A stretch of DNA of 64,000 bases from Sistotremastrum niveocremeum HHB9708 (taxonomy: Eukaryota; Basidiomycota; Agaricomycetes; Sistotremastrales; Sistotremastraceae), in the NCBI GenBank assembly GCA_001630475.1, contig KV419409.1, positions 62,001 through 126,000 of the forward strand, given 5' to 3'. Below the pieces are notes generated by a model. It was not told the DNA's origin. It searched no databases and saw only the letters and a program-made list of their open reading frames with translations. Both the position numbers and the translations under genes were made by a program. Shown here piece after piece: positions 11,769-22,492 of the stretch. The number at the start of each line of letters is the position of its first letter. Positions within the stretch are counted from its first letter, which is position 1.

Positions 11769-12042
11769 ATGGCCACAGCATATCCTGTCCTCGCGATCCT
11801 GGTCCTTGTCCTCATATTTGGCGCAGTAGGATGGTTTGCCACCCCTAAAGGCGGACTGCAAACGTATGCAGATTGTTTTCGGCGATACTACCTTCTGAAT
11901 GATTGCTTCTAGGCTCATCCGGACGAGCATACTGTTGACGTTGACATGCTGTTATCTGATGTGGGCCATTACATATCTGGCGCAGCTCAATCCTTTGATT
12001 TGTGCGTCCTTGCTCTTGATGTCATGCATGAAATTGACCTAG
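11769..12042 (+). CDS. VMA9: V-type proton ATPase subunit e (Vma9-like)
   Basis: A tiny two-exon gene for the Vo-sector subunit e, an approximately 73-residue proteolipid-like protein with two membrane helices needed for V-ATPase assembly and vacuolar acidification. Exon 1 (11769-11863) encodes MATAYPVLAILVLVLIFGAV then GWFATPKGGLQ. The 49-nt intron ends in ctag at 11912. Exon 2 encodes TLIRTSILLTLTCCYLMWAI then TYLAQLNPLI, closely matching the family pattern of helix 2 (LMWAIT-LxQLHPL). Read straight on, the frame stops at 12040-12042, giving 74 residues, the usual length. A possible third exon after the acceptor at 12041-12042 would read GPTAPRKKAGELH with a stop at 12084. That looks more like the basic family tail, but no GT donor gives the right phase. 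Confidence 0.85.
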
Positions 12043-13414
12043 GGTCCTACAGCACCGCGGAAGAAAGCTGGGGAGCTACACTGAACTGCCTCCTCCAGGC
12101 TGTCTGGTCGAGGGTGCGCTTTCCTCTCCATCATTCTTACCCCATTGTCTCATCCACTCTGTAGATTCACTACTTCGGAATATAGATATTTATCCCTTGC
12201 AATTCGTACATTTCCTTCCTTGTACATCAATTCCATCAATTCCGCCCGGCCTTTCCAAATCACAATCGTATCGGGCATTGAGTTGACAACGTCCCGCATC
12301 ATGCAACATTAATTCACGACTTGTCGAGGTGGTCCAACTTTATCATCCCACAAGGATCGCGCGCCGAGTCAACTTCCGATGCGCTTCGACGGGGAAGCTC
12401 TATAATTTTGAGTGCATTGAGGGCGTTGTTGATGACTGAATTTGCAACTACGCCATCTAGGAGTTTGGAAGACTACTTCGCCCCTTGAAGCCATGTATGC
12501 TTTTTCCCGACATGCAGTCCGCATTGACAATTGTGAACATCAAGTCATCCTTTCAAAGTTCTCAACGTCTCGTGATGTCAGGGACCTTAACGAGTCAGAT
12601 ATCCATAGAATATAGTAGACCGGCATTAGTCCATTCCGTCCACGTATATTACAGGCGATGTGGGCATCGTGGGCAAGTAGCATTTACAATTCTGAAGTCA
12701 GCGAGACGGATGGGCTGCAGTGGCCTGCCATCCGCTTCGAAGAGATGTTATGGCGGCTAGGGCGGAGAGGCCGGCTATCTACTGTAGTCTACTACACATA
12801 ATGTTAAATTACATGAGGTGGTGGGGAGAATATGGGTATGAGATTGAAGGTGTATCGGGTCGAAATGAGCAGTGAATGTGGCGAAAGTTAAATGAAAATT
12901 AGGAGTTTGACTCTCCTGGGTGGGTCTCGCGGCCGGCTACTTTGGAGAAGGCATCACTCCGTCGAATGAACTCTGCCAAAGTTTCGAATCCATCTGGTTC
13001 ACCAAGCAATCGCTGTAGTGCGGCAAACCCCAGAGCCGGAACTTCTCGGAACCGAGGTGAACTCGGCAACTCGGCATAATTTCCTTGCTCTGAATCTTAC
13101 CATACATATGATTTGCTACAACAGCACACACTCTCGTCCATCAATATTCTGCGAAGTCTTTCATGACTATGTGCAATCCAGTTCAACTCCCAATTCGTGA
13201 TTGCGAATAAATGAACCCGATTTGGACTGCCAGAATGACGGTTGCCTTGCGGGCTTCAAAGAATTTGCCGGTCTGAGGGAGGTGCGTGCACTACTGCGCC
13301 GTTGGTAAGGATGTAGTTTATAAGCTCGAGGTTCAGGAGGTCTCATCAAGCTCGCCCCCCTACACCTCGCTGGACACGTACCAGCGATCGAGCAACCTCG
13401 CATCCAGAGTCGGG
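12043..13414. other. Intergenic with decayed duplicated blocks
   Basis: No credible gene. Two blocks resemble sequence upstream of the second F-box gene: about 12555-12745 is similar to about 15905-16095 (shared ccgtccac and gttctcaac stretches), and about 13040-13325 is similar to about 15545-15835 (shared gaatttgccggt). These look like remains of the tandem duplication of the F-box unit. Confidence 0.5.
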
Positions 13415-15249
13415 ATGCAACGCTTCTGGACCATCAATGAGTTGGTCTCTGGGACTTTCGCTTTCCTGGAGCAGGGAGACCTCTTCCGCTGCGCTCTGGT
13501 ATCCAAGTGTCTGTCTGAGCTTGCTCTAGATTCTCTTTATAGAGAAATTGATAGGCTGTTCAATATCCTCAGTATCCTAAGCCCTATCAGTCCACCCACT
13601 TACGCGAGCCATTATAATGATTTCCCTGGAAATCCAATTGTCGTTCGTTCTGCATCATCCTTGGCTCACTTTCATGCCATTGATGCATTTTATGACAGAC
13701 ATTTGACAAGCAAAGCTTCTCAGAGGACGACTGGGTTCGTTTTCAAAAGTATGCACGGCGAGTGCGAAAGTTAGACTGCAATTGGGCACAGAACGAATAT
13801 AACATACCTCCACTGAGCGGCCCAGACCCCCGCTCGTTCAATATTCCTTACTTTGCTCTATTTCCCCATCTCAAAATCCTCCGATGGACTGGGCGGCACT
13901 CCATGGTCTTTCAGGATATGCACGTTGCACTACCTGCGTCTCTCAAGGAATTGACCCTCCAAGCACCATCTTCGATCATCCTCGATCAGCTGCACAGAGT
14001 TCTCCAACGCTGTCTCAAGCTGGAGTCCGTGACACTCCTTCTTGACTACTTGGAGGTGTGCATGTTGGAGGATGAATATGATTATAACCTCCCATCAATC
14101 GACGATAACAAACTGTCCATGCTCATGACATTTATGCCATATGTCAAGGAACTCCATCTAACTCCTCTATTGGTCGCTGCGGAAACCTTGAAGTCGATTT
14201 CGAGATTGCCATCATTGACGTCGCTCAAGGTCGTCCCATGGTCATCCTTACCTAGGAAATTTCCTCTCACTCCTCCATCCCTATCACCGCCATCTGAGGG
14301 CCCCACATTCCCAGCCCTTCGAGAACTTTGCCTCAGGTTACCCCGCGATTCTCCAAGCATACCAGAATGCTATACCGCTTGTCCCATCACCTCCCTTTGG
14401 CTGGATGCTGATCAAGATTCAGCAGAGGACTTCCCGACTTTGCTGCCAGAAATAGCGCAATTTCGTCATCTGCGGTACCTGGTGATCATGTTACTCACCC
14501 ATCACACGCCTATAATCGTTCCGAACGAAGGCCCCTCTCACTTTCAAAGCGACTCAGAACAGTATCTGACGTTCGATATGCTGCGTCCCCTGCTTTCTCT
14601 GTCGTTGGTCACCTTCGAGGTGTTCGTAGACCGACTCGCCCTCCTTGAGCACGAGATTGAAGAAATGGCATATTCATGGCCATCCCTCGAGGCTCTGAGT
14701 CTATGTATCCCAGACGTTCCTTTCCCAGAGAGCTCAGTGCCGCACAAGAGTATGCCAATTTCTTCCCTCGAAGTATTTGGCCGTCATTGCCATAATCTCA
14801 AACAGCTTCGAATCTACGTCGATGCCACTGTTGTCCCACCACGAAGCGACAATGTTGCTGAACGGCACGTTTTTGACTGTCTGCAACAACTGGACTTGTG
14901 GGGAAGCAAAGTGAATAAGCAGCGCGACGTAGCGCTTTATCTCGCCGAGATTCTTCCACGCGACTGCGAACTCGTCAGGTCAGAAGGCTGGACCTACGAG
15001 TGCGAAGAACTGTTTGGCTTGACGGGTTACACCGTTTCCGACGTGTGGGATGACATTGGCCTACTGTTCGCCGGCATGCAGAGTCTCAAGTCAGAAGTTT
15101 TTGACCGATTGTCTCAAATTTCTCCTTGCGAGGAGAGAAATCTTGAGCCCATTGACGACGTATTCCGTCTGCAGTCGACGGCCAAAAAGTCTGTCATGGC
15201 TATCGAACATCTCCTGAATCCTTTCCCGAAAGCTGAGGGACCTCTTTAG
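13415..15249 (+). CDS. F-box/LRR-like protein A
   Basis: Two exons (13415-13642 and 13699-15249; 56-nt intron, phase 0) encode 592 residues. The N-terminus MQRFWTINELVSGTFAFLEQ, then GDLFRCALVSKCLSELALDS, is an F-box: a short helical motif that binds Skp1 in SCF ubiquitin ligases. After the intron comes EDDWVRFQKYARRVRKLDCN, the usual start of the leucine-rich region in basidiomycete F-box proteins. Irregular leucine-rich repeats follow (LFPHLKILRWTG, LPASLKELTLQAPS, LPSLTSLKVVPW, HCHNLKQLRIYVDA), which would bind the substrate. The substrate is unknown. The paralog at 16413 shares the whole architecture and the conserved ATVVP...ERHVFDCL...LDLWGSKV block near the C-terminus. Such families are greatly expanded in Agaricomycetes and evolve fast. 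Confidence 0.87.
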
Positions 15250-16412
15250 AAGAGATAACTCTCAGAGCCCAGAGTTTCTGTCACTGTTGCTGATATCACG
15301 AAGCAACACGTCACGAAGACTCCTCGAATTTTCGCCCCCGGTTGCGAGTTAACTTCGACGATGTTGCATGAAATATGTATGTCGCTACTGGACTGTACAC
15401 TGATGCTATGTCTGGCGTGATACATTTATCCTGAAATGCATTGTAATGCTAAACCTAATCTGAGGAACAGTACTAGTGACAGACCACTGGTCTGACCAGC
15501 TTAGACATCAGTTACTATGTGTTCCGACAAGCCTCAAGGATCGGAAGATTTCGGAGCCGAGTTGAGCCGAGTTGCCGAGGCTACAGTACTGTATAGCATA
15601 TTTTTTTCTGCAGCAGCACTCTCTCTCGTGGATGAAGAGTACTCTTCGACGTCATTCTATGGCTCTCGGCACTTCAAGTCTTCGAGTCACTTTTCAAGTG
15701 GGAAATCCGAGTCACAAACCTCTATACAGGCTGCCGGATTAATAATGGATGCCTCTCGGGCTCTCAAGAATTTGCCGGTGTGAAGCAGTGCATGCACTGC
15801 AGCGCTATTGGGATCAGGATGTAAGTTCATATGGTACCTGAAATTCTGAAAGTTCATACAAGTGATGCAGTCTACGACAGAATGTATAAATATCAAGCTA
15901 CCAGCTCGAAGTTCTCAACCTTTGACCTCTCTGCAGCCTGGATGCCAGTGATCTTGCGCACGATACGATGCAGTAATATATGCCGGTGTTAATCCCCTCC
16001 GTCCACCTGAATTATTTGATGCAGACAAGGGGCATGTCAGCGGCTGTGTCGAGTTCGACAACTCGCTTCGATTCGCCTCCGAAGCAGATCATGACTTGCT
16101 TGCTCGTCGCCCTGTTCTCATTGGATGAGATAGACCATTCAATGTCTTTCTACGCTGTCAATTATCACAAGTATACTCAGAAAACCAAGGTATCTCGAAC
16201 TTTTGGGCCAATACGTTATTCCCATTCTCGGATGACTCGGACGAGCTCGAACGGCCCCGACAGCCTTACCGACATTAAGCGTCCTCCTGCGAAGGAACTC
16301 GAGGTTGATGCACTGCTGCGGATATGGTATGGATTCCGAGCCAGCGAGGGAAGATAAAAGCAGGCTCGTTGTCGCTCAGTGACCGCTGGAGGTTGAGCCT
16401 CCCACAATAACG
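15250..16412. other. Intergenic between the F-box paralogs
   Basis: Holds the 3' flank of unit A, then the upstream block of unit B (about 15545-15835) and a block similar to sequence at about 12555-12745. The open frame at 15980-16357 is not conserved between the units, and I do not accept it as a gene. Confidence 0.5.
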
Positions 16413-18142
16413 ATGCATCACTTCTGGGAGATCAATGAATTGATCATTGAGACTTTCGCCTTTCTCGAGCCTGGAGATCTCTTCCATTGTGCTCAAGTAT
16501 CCAAGCGTTTGTCTGTACATGCTCTAGATTCTCTCTATAGAGAACTGGAAGGGCTTTACAATGTCCTCAGCATCTTGAGCCCCATCAACCCGCCCCGCTA
16601 TCCCCGCGCCGATCAAGATGAAGAGACGATTGCAAGTACTGATGACTATGTTCGTGGCCATTCCCGGCTCATTTCCACTCCATTGACCCATTCTCATGAC
16701 AGACTTTCGCCAAGAAAAGCCTTTCAGAGGACGATTGGCTTCGGTTTCAACACTACGCACAGCGAGTGCACCAGTTGGACTGCGATTGGATGGGGAATGG
16801 ATATAACATACCACTGATCACTCGTGATCTGCAATCGGTCACACTTCCTGACTGTGGCCTATTTCCCAACCTCAAAAGTCTCAGATGGACTGGGCATCAC
16901 TTGCCAGCCTTCGAAAATCTTCGGATTGGACTGTCCGTATCTCTCAGGGAGTTGATGCTCCAAGCAGCATCTCCTGTCATCTTCGACCGACTGCCTGAAG
17001 TTCTCCAATGTTGTCCCGAGTTGGAGTCCGTCACACTCCTTCTTGACTATCCGCAGAGTCACACTGCTGACGAATTGCCAACGTTTGAAGATGACAAAGT
17101 CTTCATGATGGTGACATCCTTGCCCAAACTCAAGGAACTTCATCTGGATCCCGCACTGGTCTCTGCAGAGACGTTGACCTCGATTTCGAGAAAGCCGTCA
17201 TTGATGTCGCTCATCATCGCCTCCTGCCCGGCTTTACCTAGGAAAATTCCTCTCCCTCCACTACCCGCATGCCCACTAGTCGAAAGCGATAATTACCCAG
17301 CCCTTCGTGAACTTTGCCTCAGTTTACCCCCTGGTTCGCAAAAGGTGCCAGAATCCTACGCTGGCTGTCCTATCAGCTCCCTTTTAGTGGACGCGAGTGG
17401 ACCATCGACGGATAACTTGTCGAATCTGCTGCAAGATTTCAGACAGTTTCGCAATCTACGACACCTTGTGATCATTTTTTCCTTTGATCAAACGTCTACA
17501 GACGAGCAGGACGCAGTTGAAGATGACACCATCCTCTCAGATGACGCAGAGCAGTCTCTGACCTTCGACATGCTGCGCCCACTGTTGTCTCTCTCGTTGG
17601 TCGTCTTCGAGGCATCCACATCCCCTTTCTTCCTCCTTGACCGAGAGATCGAAGAAATGGCTCGCTGTTGGCCAGATCTCGAGTCTCTGTGTCTATGTAC
17701 ACCACAGGCTGACTTCTCGGAGGGCACAGAACCGGAAAAGATTATGCCGATATCATCCCTCGAGATCTTCGGTCGTCATTTCCGTAATCTCAAGAACCTT
17801 CGACTCTACGTCGATGCCACTGTCGTACCGCCACTGAGTGAGGATGTCACAGAACGGCACGTGTTCGACTGTTTGCTGCAGCTGGACTTGCGGGGCAGCA
17901 AAGTCGAAAAGCCGTGCGATGTTGCACTTTACCTTGCCGAGATTCTTCCACAAAAGTGCGAACTTGTCAAGTATGACGGCTGGACGTACGAGTTCTTCGT
18001 AGATGACATGGATTACGGCTGGGAGGATGAGACTGCTCGTGATGTGTGGGACGAGATCGGCATACTATTCACCGGCATGCAGACTTTCAAGTTGAAGGTC
18101 CTTCACCGGTTATGGTCCCGAGTCTCGTCCCCAAAGGAGTAG
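16413..18142 (+). CDS. F-box/LRR-like protein B
   Basis: Paralog of the gene at 13415, with 558 residues in two exons (16413-16649 and 16703-18142; 53-nt intron, phase 0). The F-box reads MHHFWEINELIIETFAFLEP, then GDLFHCAQVSKRLSVHALDS. After the intron TFAKKSLSEDDWLRFQHYA leads into leucine-rich repeats (LFPNLKSLRWTG, LSVSLRELMLQAAS, LPKLKELHLDPALV, HFRNLKNLRLYVDA). The C-terminal half keeps the block ATVVPPLSEDVTERHVFDC and LDLRGSKVEKP seen in paralog A. It is shorter than A by a truncated C-terminus and a shorter central loop. Likely role: substrate adaptor of an SCF ubiquitin ligase, from family knowledge; target unknown. Confidence 0.87.
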
Positions 18143-18817
18143 AATCCTGAACACGAAGACGAGACAATTTTTCTGCAATTCGCCGCGATGGAGCCTGTCT
18201 TGGCCATTAAAACCCGGGAACTAAAGGAACTCTATAGCGGAGAAAGCTTCTGGGTTCTTGAGTCGCCTTAAGCTACATTTTGTGGTTATGTGAATACAAG
18301 GACTATCTCGCTATAGCCTATTAGACGATGCCATGTCTGGGCCCATTGGTATGTCTTCACATGTTTCGTATTTGCAATTTGATCTGAGGAACAGGTTATA
18401 TCAAAGATTTATTGACGGAGTCACCAAGATCGAATGAGAGAAATAAGCGACTAGTTACTCGTGAGCACCAGTCGAGCGAAGAGGTTATTTACAAAAAGCC
18501 AACGCGCCTATGCTAAACACCCAAATACATACAATGAATGACATCTTTCAAAACTTGTTCAGAAGGAACAAAGATGGAACCCCTCAGTTCGAGGGCGTAA
18601 ACTGAGGTGGAATAGAGACCAAGTTATGAATAACAAGAAAGTAGGTCAGTCCAAAGGCGTAACCGCAGAAATCGATTTTCGAGGAACCAGACCTCGCGGA
18701 AGAGAGGGACGAAAAAGACGACGATATTGATAGAACATAGAACTTTAGAACCACTTGGAGGTGATGGACTTGATGAGCCTCGTAATCTCGATTCAGAGAC
18801 GTCGGGAAGCTGGTGGC
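18143..18817. other. Intergenic, no gene seen
   Basis: Convergent 3' flanks of F-box gene B and the Bsd2-like gene. The first 280 bp are similar to the 3' flank of F-box gene A. Nothing else is recognisable. Confidence 0.45.
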
Positions 18818-20625
18818 TCAGACAAGCGACGCTGCCCTGAGGTGTTCGTGGAGCTCTTCGTGACGCCTCATGACTCTCCAGGCTTCGACTTCCTCCTCAG
18901 TGGGAGGACCCTCGCCCAACGCGCTGTCACAATTGTTAGTTTGATATTCTGAGAATGATGAGATCAAAGAAACATACCTCCGCATCATAAAGCGAGAAGC
19001 AAGTCTGGACGCAGGCGCAGCTTGGACCATTGGGACAGTCTCAGATTCAGCCGCTTCGTAAGCTCTTGCACGCGCAGCATATACACGGGCGGCCTCAGCA
19101 TCGGCATCTGCACGACTGTGGCCGAGGAACTGCAGAGCGAGACTGTGCGGTAAAGACATCGTACGTCCTTGGCTGTCAGTGATGGGTCCGAATCTATCAC
19201 GAGCAGCTTCGACATCGGCTTCAGGAGTTTGGGAGGGTCTGCGAGCAGCTGCAAGCCAAGCTTCGGCGGAGGCTTGACTGTGGCCCAACATCTGCAATGC
19301 CAAGACGTCGGCCGATGGCAACCCGTCGGCACGAGCTGGCGGAGATGTAGGTGTTGTCGGGGTAGTGGCAGGGGAAGATGAACGAGCACGCTCGGCGTTT
19401 GCGAGACGGGACCGAAGGATATGCTTTTCCCAGCGTTTGACACGGATAAATCCAAGAATAGAGGTGAGCAGCAGGAACCAGCCTGCAATATACATAGTCA
19501 GAACATGACAGTCTTTCAGTAAGAAGCTTTACGCACCGAACGTCATGACACAGAACATGATCCACTCAGCGCTCGTAGATGGAAGTGCTGAAGCCGCGGC
19601 ATCATCCATCATCATCGACATGGTAGAGTTGGTATCTACGATGGACGGTTCGACCGAGGGTTCGATGGGAGCGGAAGTAGGGTCAACGGATCCCTCCGCA
19701 GTCTGCCAGGAGAATGTGCCGTCGGCTGTGGCAACCGCCTTCTCGTAGAGTCCATATTGGATGAGGGTTATGCCAAAGCCAGCCAAAGAGCCCATCTTTG
19801 CGGCGTGCGTTGTATGCAAAAGATAAGTCAAGATAAAACCTGTATAGCCAATCTTAGCCGGATTGGAGGGTTATTGTTTCGAGAAAGCAGCGTACCGGGG
19901 AACTGGAAAGTGACCGCAACCACAACAGTCCATAGGAAACCCATGATGGATCCAGCAGGTAGATTGCCCACGAGAACTTCGTCGTCTTCGCCCTCACCAC
20001 CTGGGGTGTTGGTAACGACGACTGTATCCCAATAAGTGGGGACAGAGTCGGCCTGAGCGTCCGCGTAGCTGGGCGGTGTTTCCTTCTGCACTTCCTCGGG
20101 AACAACATGAACATTGCCGGTGCGTTCGTCAACTACGCGACGGCCTTGATTGGGTTTCGCAGAGACATTTGCAAAGACACCATCATTGCCTCCAGGTGCA
20201 CGAGAAGACTGAACACGTCTGTATCTATTGACAGCAGATACGGGGAGGAGGTTGATAGCACGTTGGAGGAAAGTCTGCCTGTTCCTGGATGCAGCTTGAG
20301 GCGGAATATTGAATGTGGGCAGAATGCCGTTGGTGTTGCCCACCGCGATAGGGTGAGTAGGGGAGCCAGGAGGAGGAATATCGTATTCGTATTCCTTTTC
20401 GAAGTCGTAACTGCCTGGTAGAGTCGACTGAGCTTGAGTAGTGAGCCCGTCGGTCGTGGTGATGTGGAGGGCTGCGGGATTTTGATTGGGGTTCAAAGGG
20501 GCTTTTTCCTGGTCGACGTCGTCGACATCAGAGTCTGATTCGAAGGCATTTTCCAACTCTATATCTGCGTCCCGCGCAGGATATGCATTGGAGGTAGGAA
20601 CTTGCGTATAACGAGCGGAGGACAT
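18818..20625 (-). CDS. Bsd2-type membrane adaptor for NEDD4-family ubiquitin ligase
   Basis: Relative of yeast Bsd2/Tre1 and animal NDFIP. These Golgi/endosomal membrane proteins recruit Rsp5/NEDD4 through PPxY motifs and send metal transporters and other cargo to the vacuole. The start MSSARYTQVPTSN is the first ATG (20625). The cytosolic N-terminal half is acidic and proline-rich and holds ETPPSYADAQAD (a PPxY motif) and VPTYWDTVVV. Membrane segments follow: GSIMGFLWTVVVAVTFQFPG then FILTYLLHTTHAAKMGSLAG, FGITLIQYGLYEK, and FCVMTFGAWFLLLTSILGFI. The C-terminal cytosolic tail is longer than in yeast and contains two similar copies of an ALQxLGHSxAxAxA motif. Three introns, one of them (about 18916-18975) without a stop in the reading frame. 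Confidence 0.82.
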
Positions 20626-21018
20626 GATGAGAGTCAAGAGTCAAAGAGCGAAGCGAAGACAGGGAAGCTTGTTTGTTCTGTTGCAACCCCGCACTCGGAA
20701 GCTGACGAGGCTAAATATTTATTCCCAGGCACAATCAATTTCAATTTTTAAAGTTATCCCCAAATCGACACGACTTTTTTGATGTCCAGTCGCCATTGGC
20801 TTGCTCAGCTTGCTCTTATCTTTTATCTTTTTACCCTGCATGCCAACGCAGTCCGGGATTCCATCAGAAACGCAAAGACTGCGACAGCCCAGACGCAAAC
20901 TAAATGGATAAGCTCTCAAATATCTGGATCAATTGGAATGTCGCTGTCAATGATCAAACCATTCTACTGTAGTACAGAAGTTGGCGCAGCAACCTGAAGG
21001 CTCTTCACCTATGAAAGG
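20626..21018. other. Intergenic, no gene seen
   Basis: Promoter side of the Bsd2-like gene and 3' side of the next minus-strand gene. No recognisable coding sequence. Confidence 0.45.
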
Positions 21019-22017
21019 CTATGGCATATAATTTCGGGCATATCTTGCGGCACGGCGCATGGACCTTCTTGCCTCGGGATTGTGTCTTAGGTTGTTTCTC
21101 AGCTCATTGGCGAGCCCCATCACCTCCGCGATCATACCCTCGGCCTCTGTTGGCTCCTTGAATCGACCAAAAAGCCACCGAATGAGATCGAGGGTCGGCA
21201 CCGCGAGCATAATGACCGGAAATATCTGACCCAATGTCCACGTCCTATCAGCACTCTGATCGATGATTAGCGAGGCATTGGCTTTGATAGTCAACTCAAT
21301 GACGATTATCAAGACCACTAGAACCACCGCCATGCCGAACATCGAAAATGGAATAAAGTAAAAGGATTTCCTTTTATACGGGCCAGGGAACAGCAAATAA
21401 GAGAGGACGGACGACTCTTTTGCGTTCTCGCCGTCGTACCAGAAGAGATACGCGGCGAAAGTTATGAGTGTCCAGAGGAGAATAGAAGCTTGAAGAGCTG
21501 CCACGGCGAGCCCAATCCCTCGCCCGACGCTCAAAGCCGAAACTTTCCACCATAGTAGAGCGATGACGATCTCGTCATTACACTCTGAAGGCGCGCCGAA
21601 ACTAGCGGGATTGCGCCAAATGACAAACCCGAAAGCCGTTGCAAGCGCGGCCGATGGGATCTCTTTAAATCGCGCCAGGAAATGCTGGTGAGCCAGTTCG
21701 CTGGGTTCATCTTGAGGCTTGTGGTGAAAAGATGCGGAAGTGATGCTATTGAATGCCGCGCCGGCGTGGAGGGAGAGAAGGAATGAGATGAGGATGCCGT
21801 GGAAAAGAGAAAGGTTTTGTGCTGAATTGAGGACGAGCCCGGATATAAACAGTGCAACTGCAGTTGTGGTCATGGTCCAGTATGACGCGTCAGTCTCGGA
21901 GTCGGGAAGATAGGCAATGAAATGCGCCATCAAGACTTGGATGTAGAATGATACACGGATCCCGATCCCCGTGAGATCAGTGTTATCGGGGATGCCTGGA
22001 CACTGAGAGCTTGACAT
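21019..22017 (-). CDS. Multi-pass fungal membrane protein, paralog 1
   Basis: Single-exon gene of 332 residues with about seven hydrophobic helices. It starts MSSSQCPGIPDNTDLTGIGI, then RVSFYIQVLMAHFIAYLPD. The N/D-x-D-x-x-GIGVR pattern, followed by SYWTMTTTAVALFISGLVLN, SLFHGILISFLLSLHAGAAF and a late DQSADRTWTLGQIFPVIML, is a signature of a large uncharacterised family of fungal integral membrane proteins with no proven function. The C-terminus is a basic cytosolic helix (RNNLRHNPEARRSMRRAARY). The reading frame stays open upstream to 22464 without an ATG, but the conserved start is at 22017, so the rest is 5' UTR. Paralog 2 lies directly upstream on the same strand. Confidence 0.75.
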   Translation of the reverse strand: MSSSQCPGIPDNTDLTGIGIRVSFYIQVLMAHFIAYLPDSETDASYWTMTTTAVALFISGLVLNSAQNLSLFHGILISFLLSLHAGAAFNSITSASFHHKPQDEPSELAHQHFLARFKEIPSAALATAFGFVIWRNPASFGAPSECNDEIVIALLWWKVSALSVGRGIGLAVAALQASILLWTLITFAAYLFWYDGENAKESSVLSYLLFPGPYKRKSFYFIPFSMFGMAVVLVVLIIVIELTIKANASLIIDQSADRTWTLGQIFPVIMLAVPTLDLIRWLFGRFKEPTEAEGMIAEVMGLANELRNNLRHNPEARRSMRRAARYARNYMP

Positions 22018-22492
22018 TGTCTCAACTGAACACACTCTATCATAAAGTGGTATTTGTGTTAGCCGTTGCATCTGCTGTTCAGAGAAAGCGTACTCACTTT
22101 GAGACGGGTCAGATCCCGATGCATTCCATTCAAGATCCAAGAGGCCAGCATGTATTAAGTCGATTGGGAGACTCCATGAGGCAGATGTCGGTGGATGGCA
22201 CCAGGGCATCGGGGAAATGCAAAGCCCGATACACGTGTATGTGAAAATATCAAGAACTCCCAGCACGAGATCTCTATAGCCGGCGACTAGATAATTCACC
22301 GACGCAGAATTCTGCCGTGCTACCCTAGACCAGCAGGCTTCGGCGTCAACGCGTGTGCATGGGTATGCAGCAAGCCCAGCAGCCGACCAACCCCGATGGG
22401 TACCAGTAGACTGTCTTTGATAGGGGTTTCTGCTTCTGAATCCATTGTATGTGAAACGTATCATGCAGGCAATCTCTGCGATAGAGGCCCAT
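22018..22492. other. Upstream region of membrane paralog 1
   Basis: The 475 bp between the two membrane-protein paralogs. It holds the conserved CACGTG block described separately and a possible 5'-UTR intron; no independent gene was seen. Confidence 0.45.
22222..22244 (-). promoter_or_regulatory. Conserved CACGTG block upstream of membrane paralog 1
   Basis: A 23-bp block containing the E-box CACGTG (22232-22237) matches 24172-24194 upstream of paralog 2 with a single mismatch, although the surrounding sequence has diverged. It lies about 205 bp upstream of the start codon. CACGTG is the core site of bHLH regulators; use here is inferred. Confidence 0.5.

Larger units (their letters stand above)
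13030..18430. repeat. Tandem duplication of an F-box/LRR gene unit
   Basis: Unit A runs from about 13040 to 15480 and unit B from about 15545 to 18400. Both contain an upstream block, a two-exon F-box/LRR gene with the intron at the same codon position and phase, and 3' flanks sharing gatgcYatgtctgg and atctgaggaacag. Nucleotide divergence is obvious by eye, so the duplication is not recent. Unit B has about 500 bp more between the upstream block and the start codon. Confidence 0.75.

Noticed and set aside
15980-16357. 125-codon frame upstream of F-box gene B
   Set aside because: Not conserved in the matching block near 12600; looks like chance.
22018-22464. In-frame upstream extension of membrane paralog 1
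   Set aside because: No ATG at its start and no family similarity; the conserved N-terminus begins at 22017.
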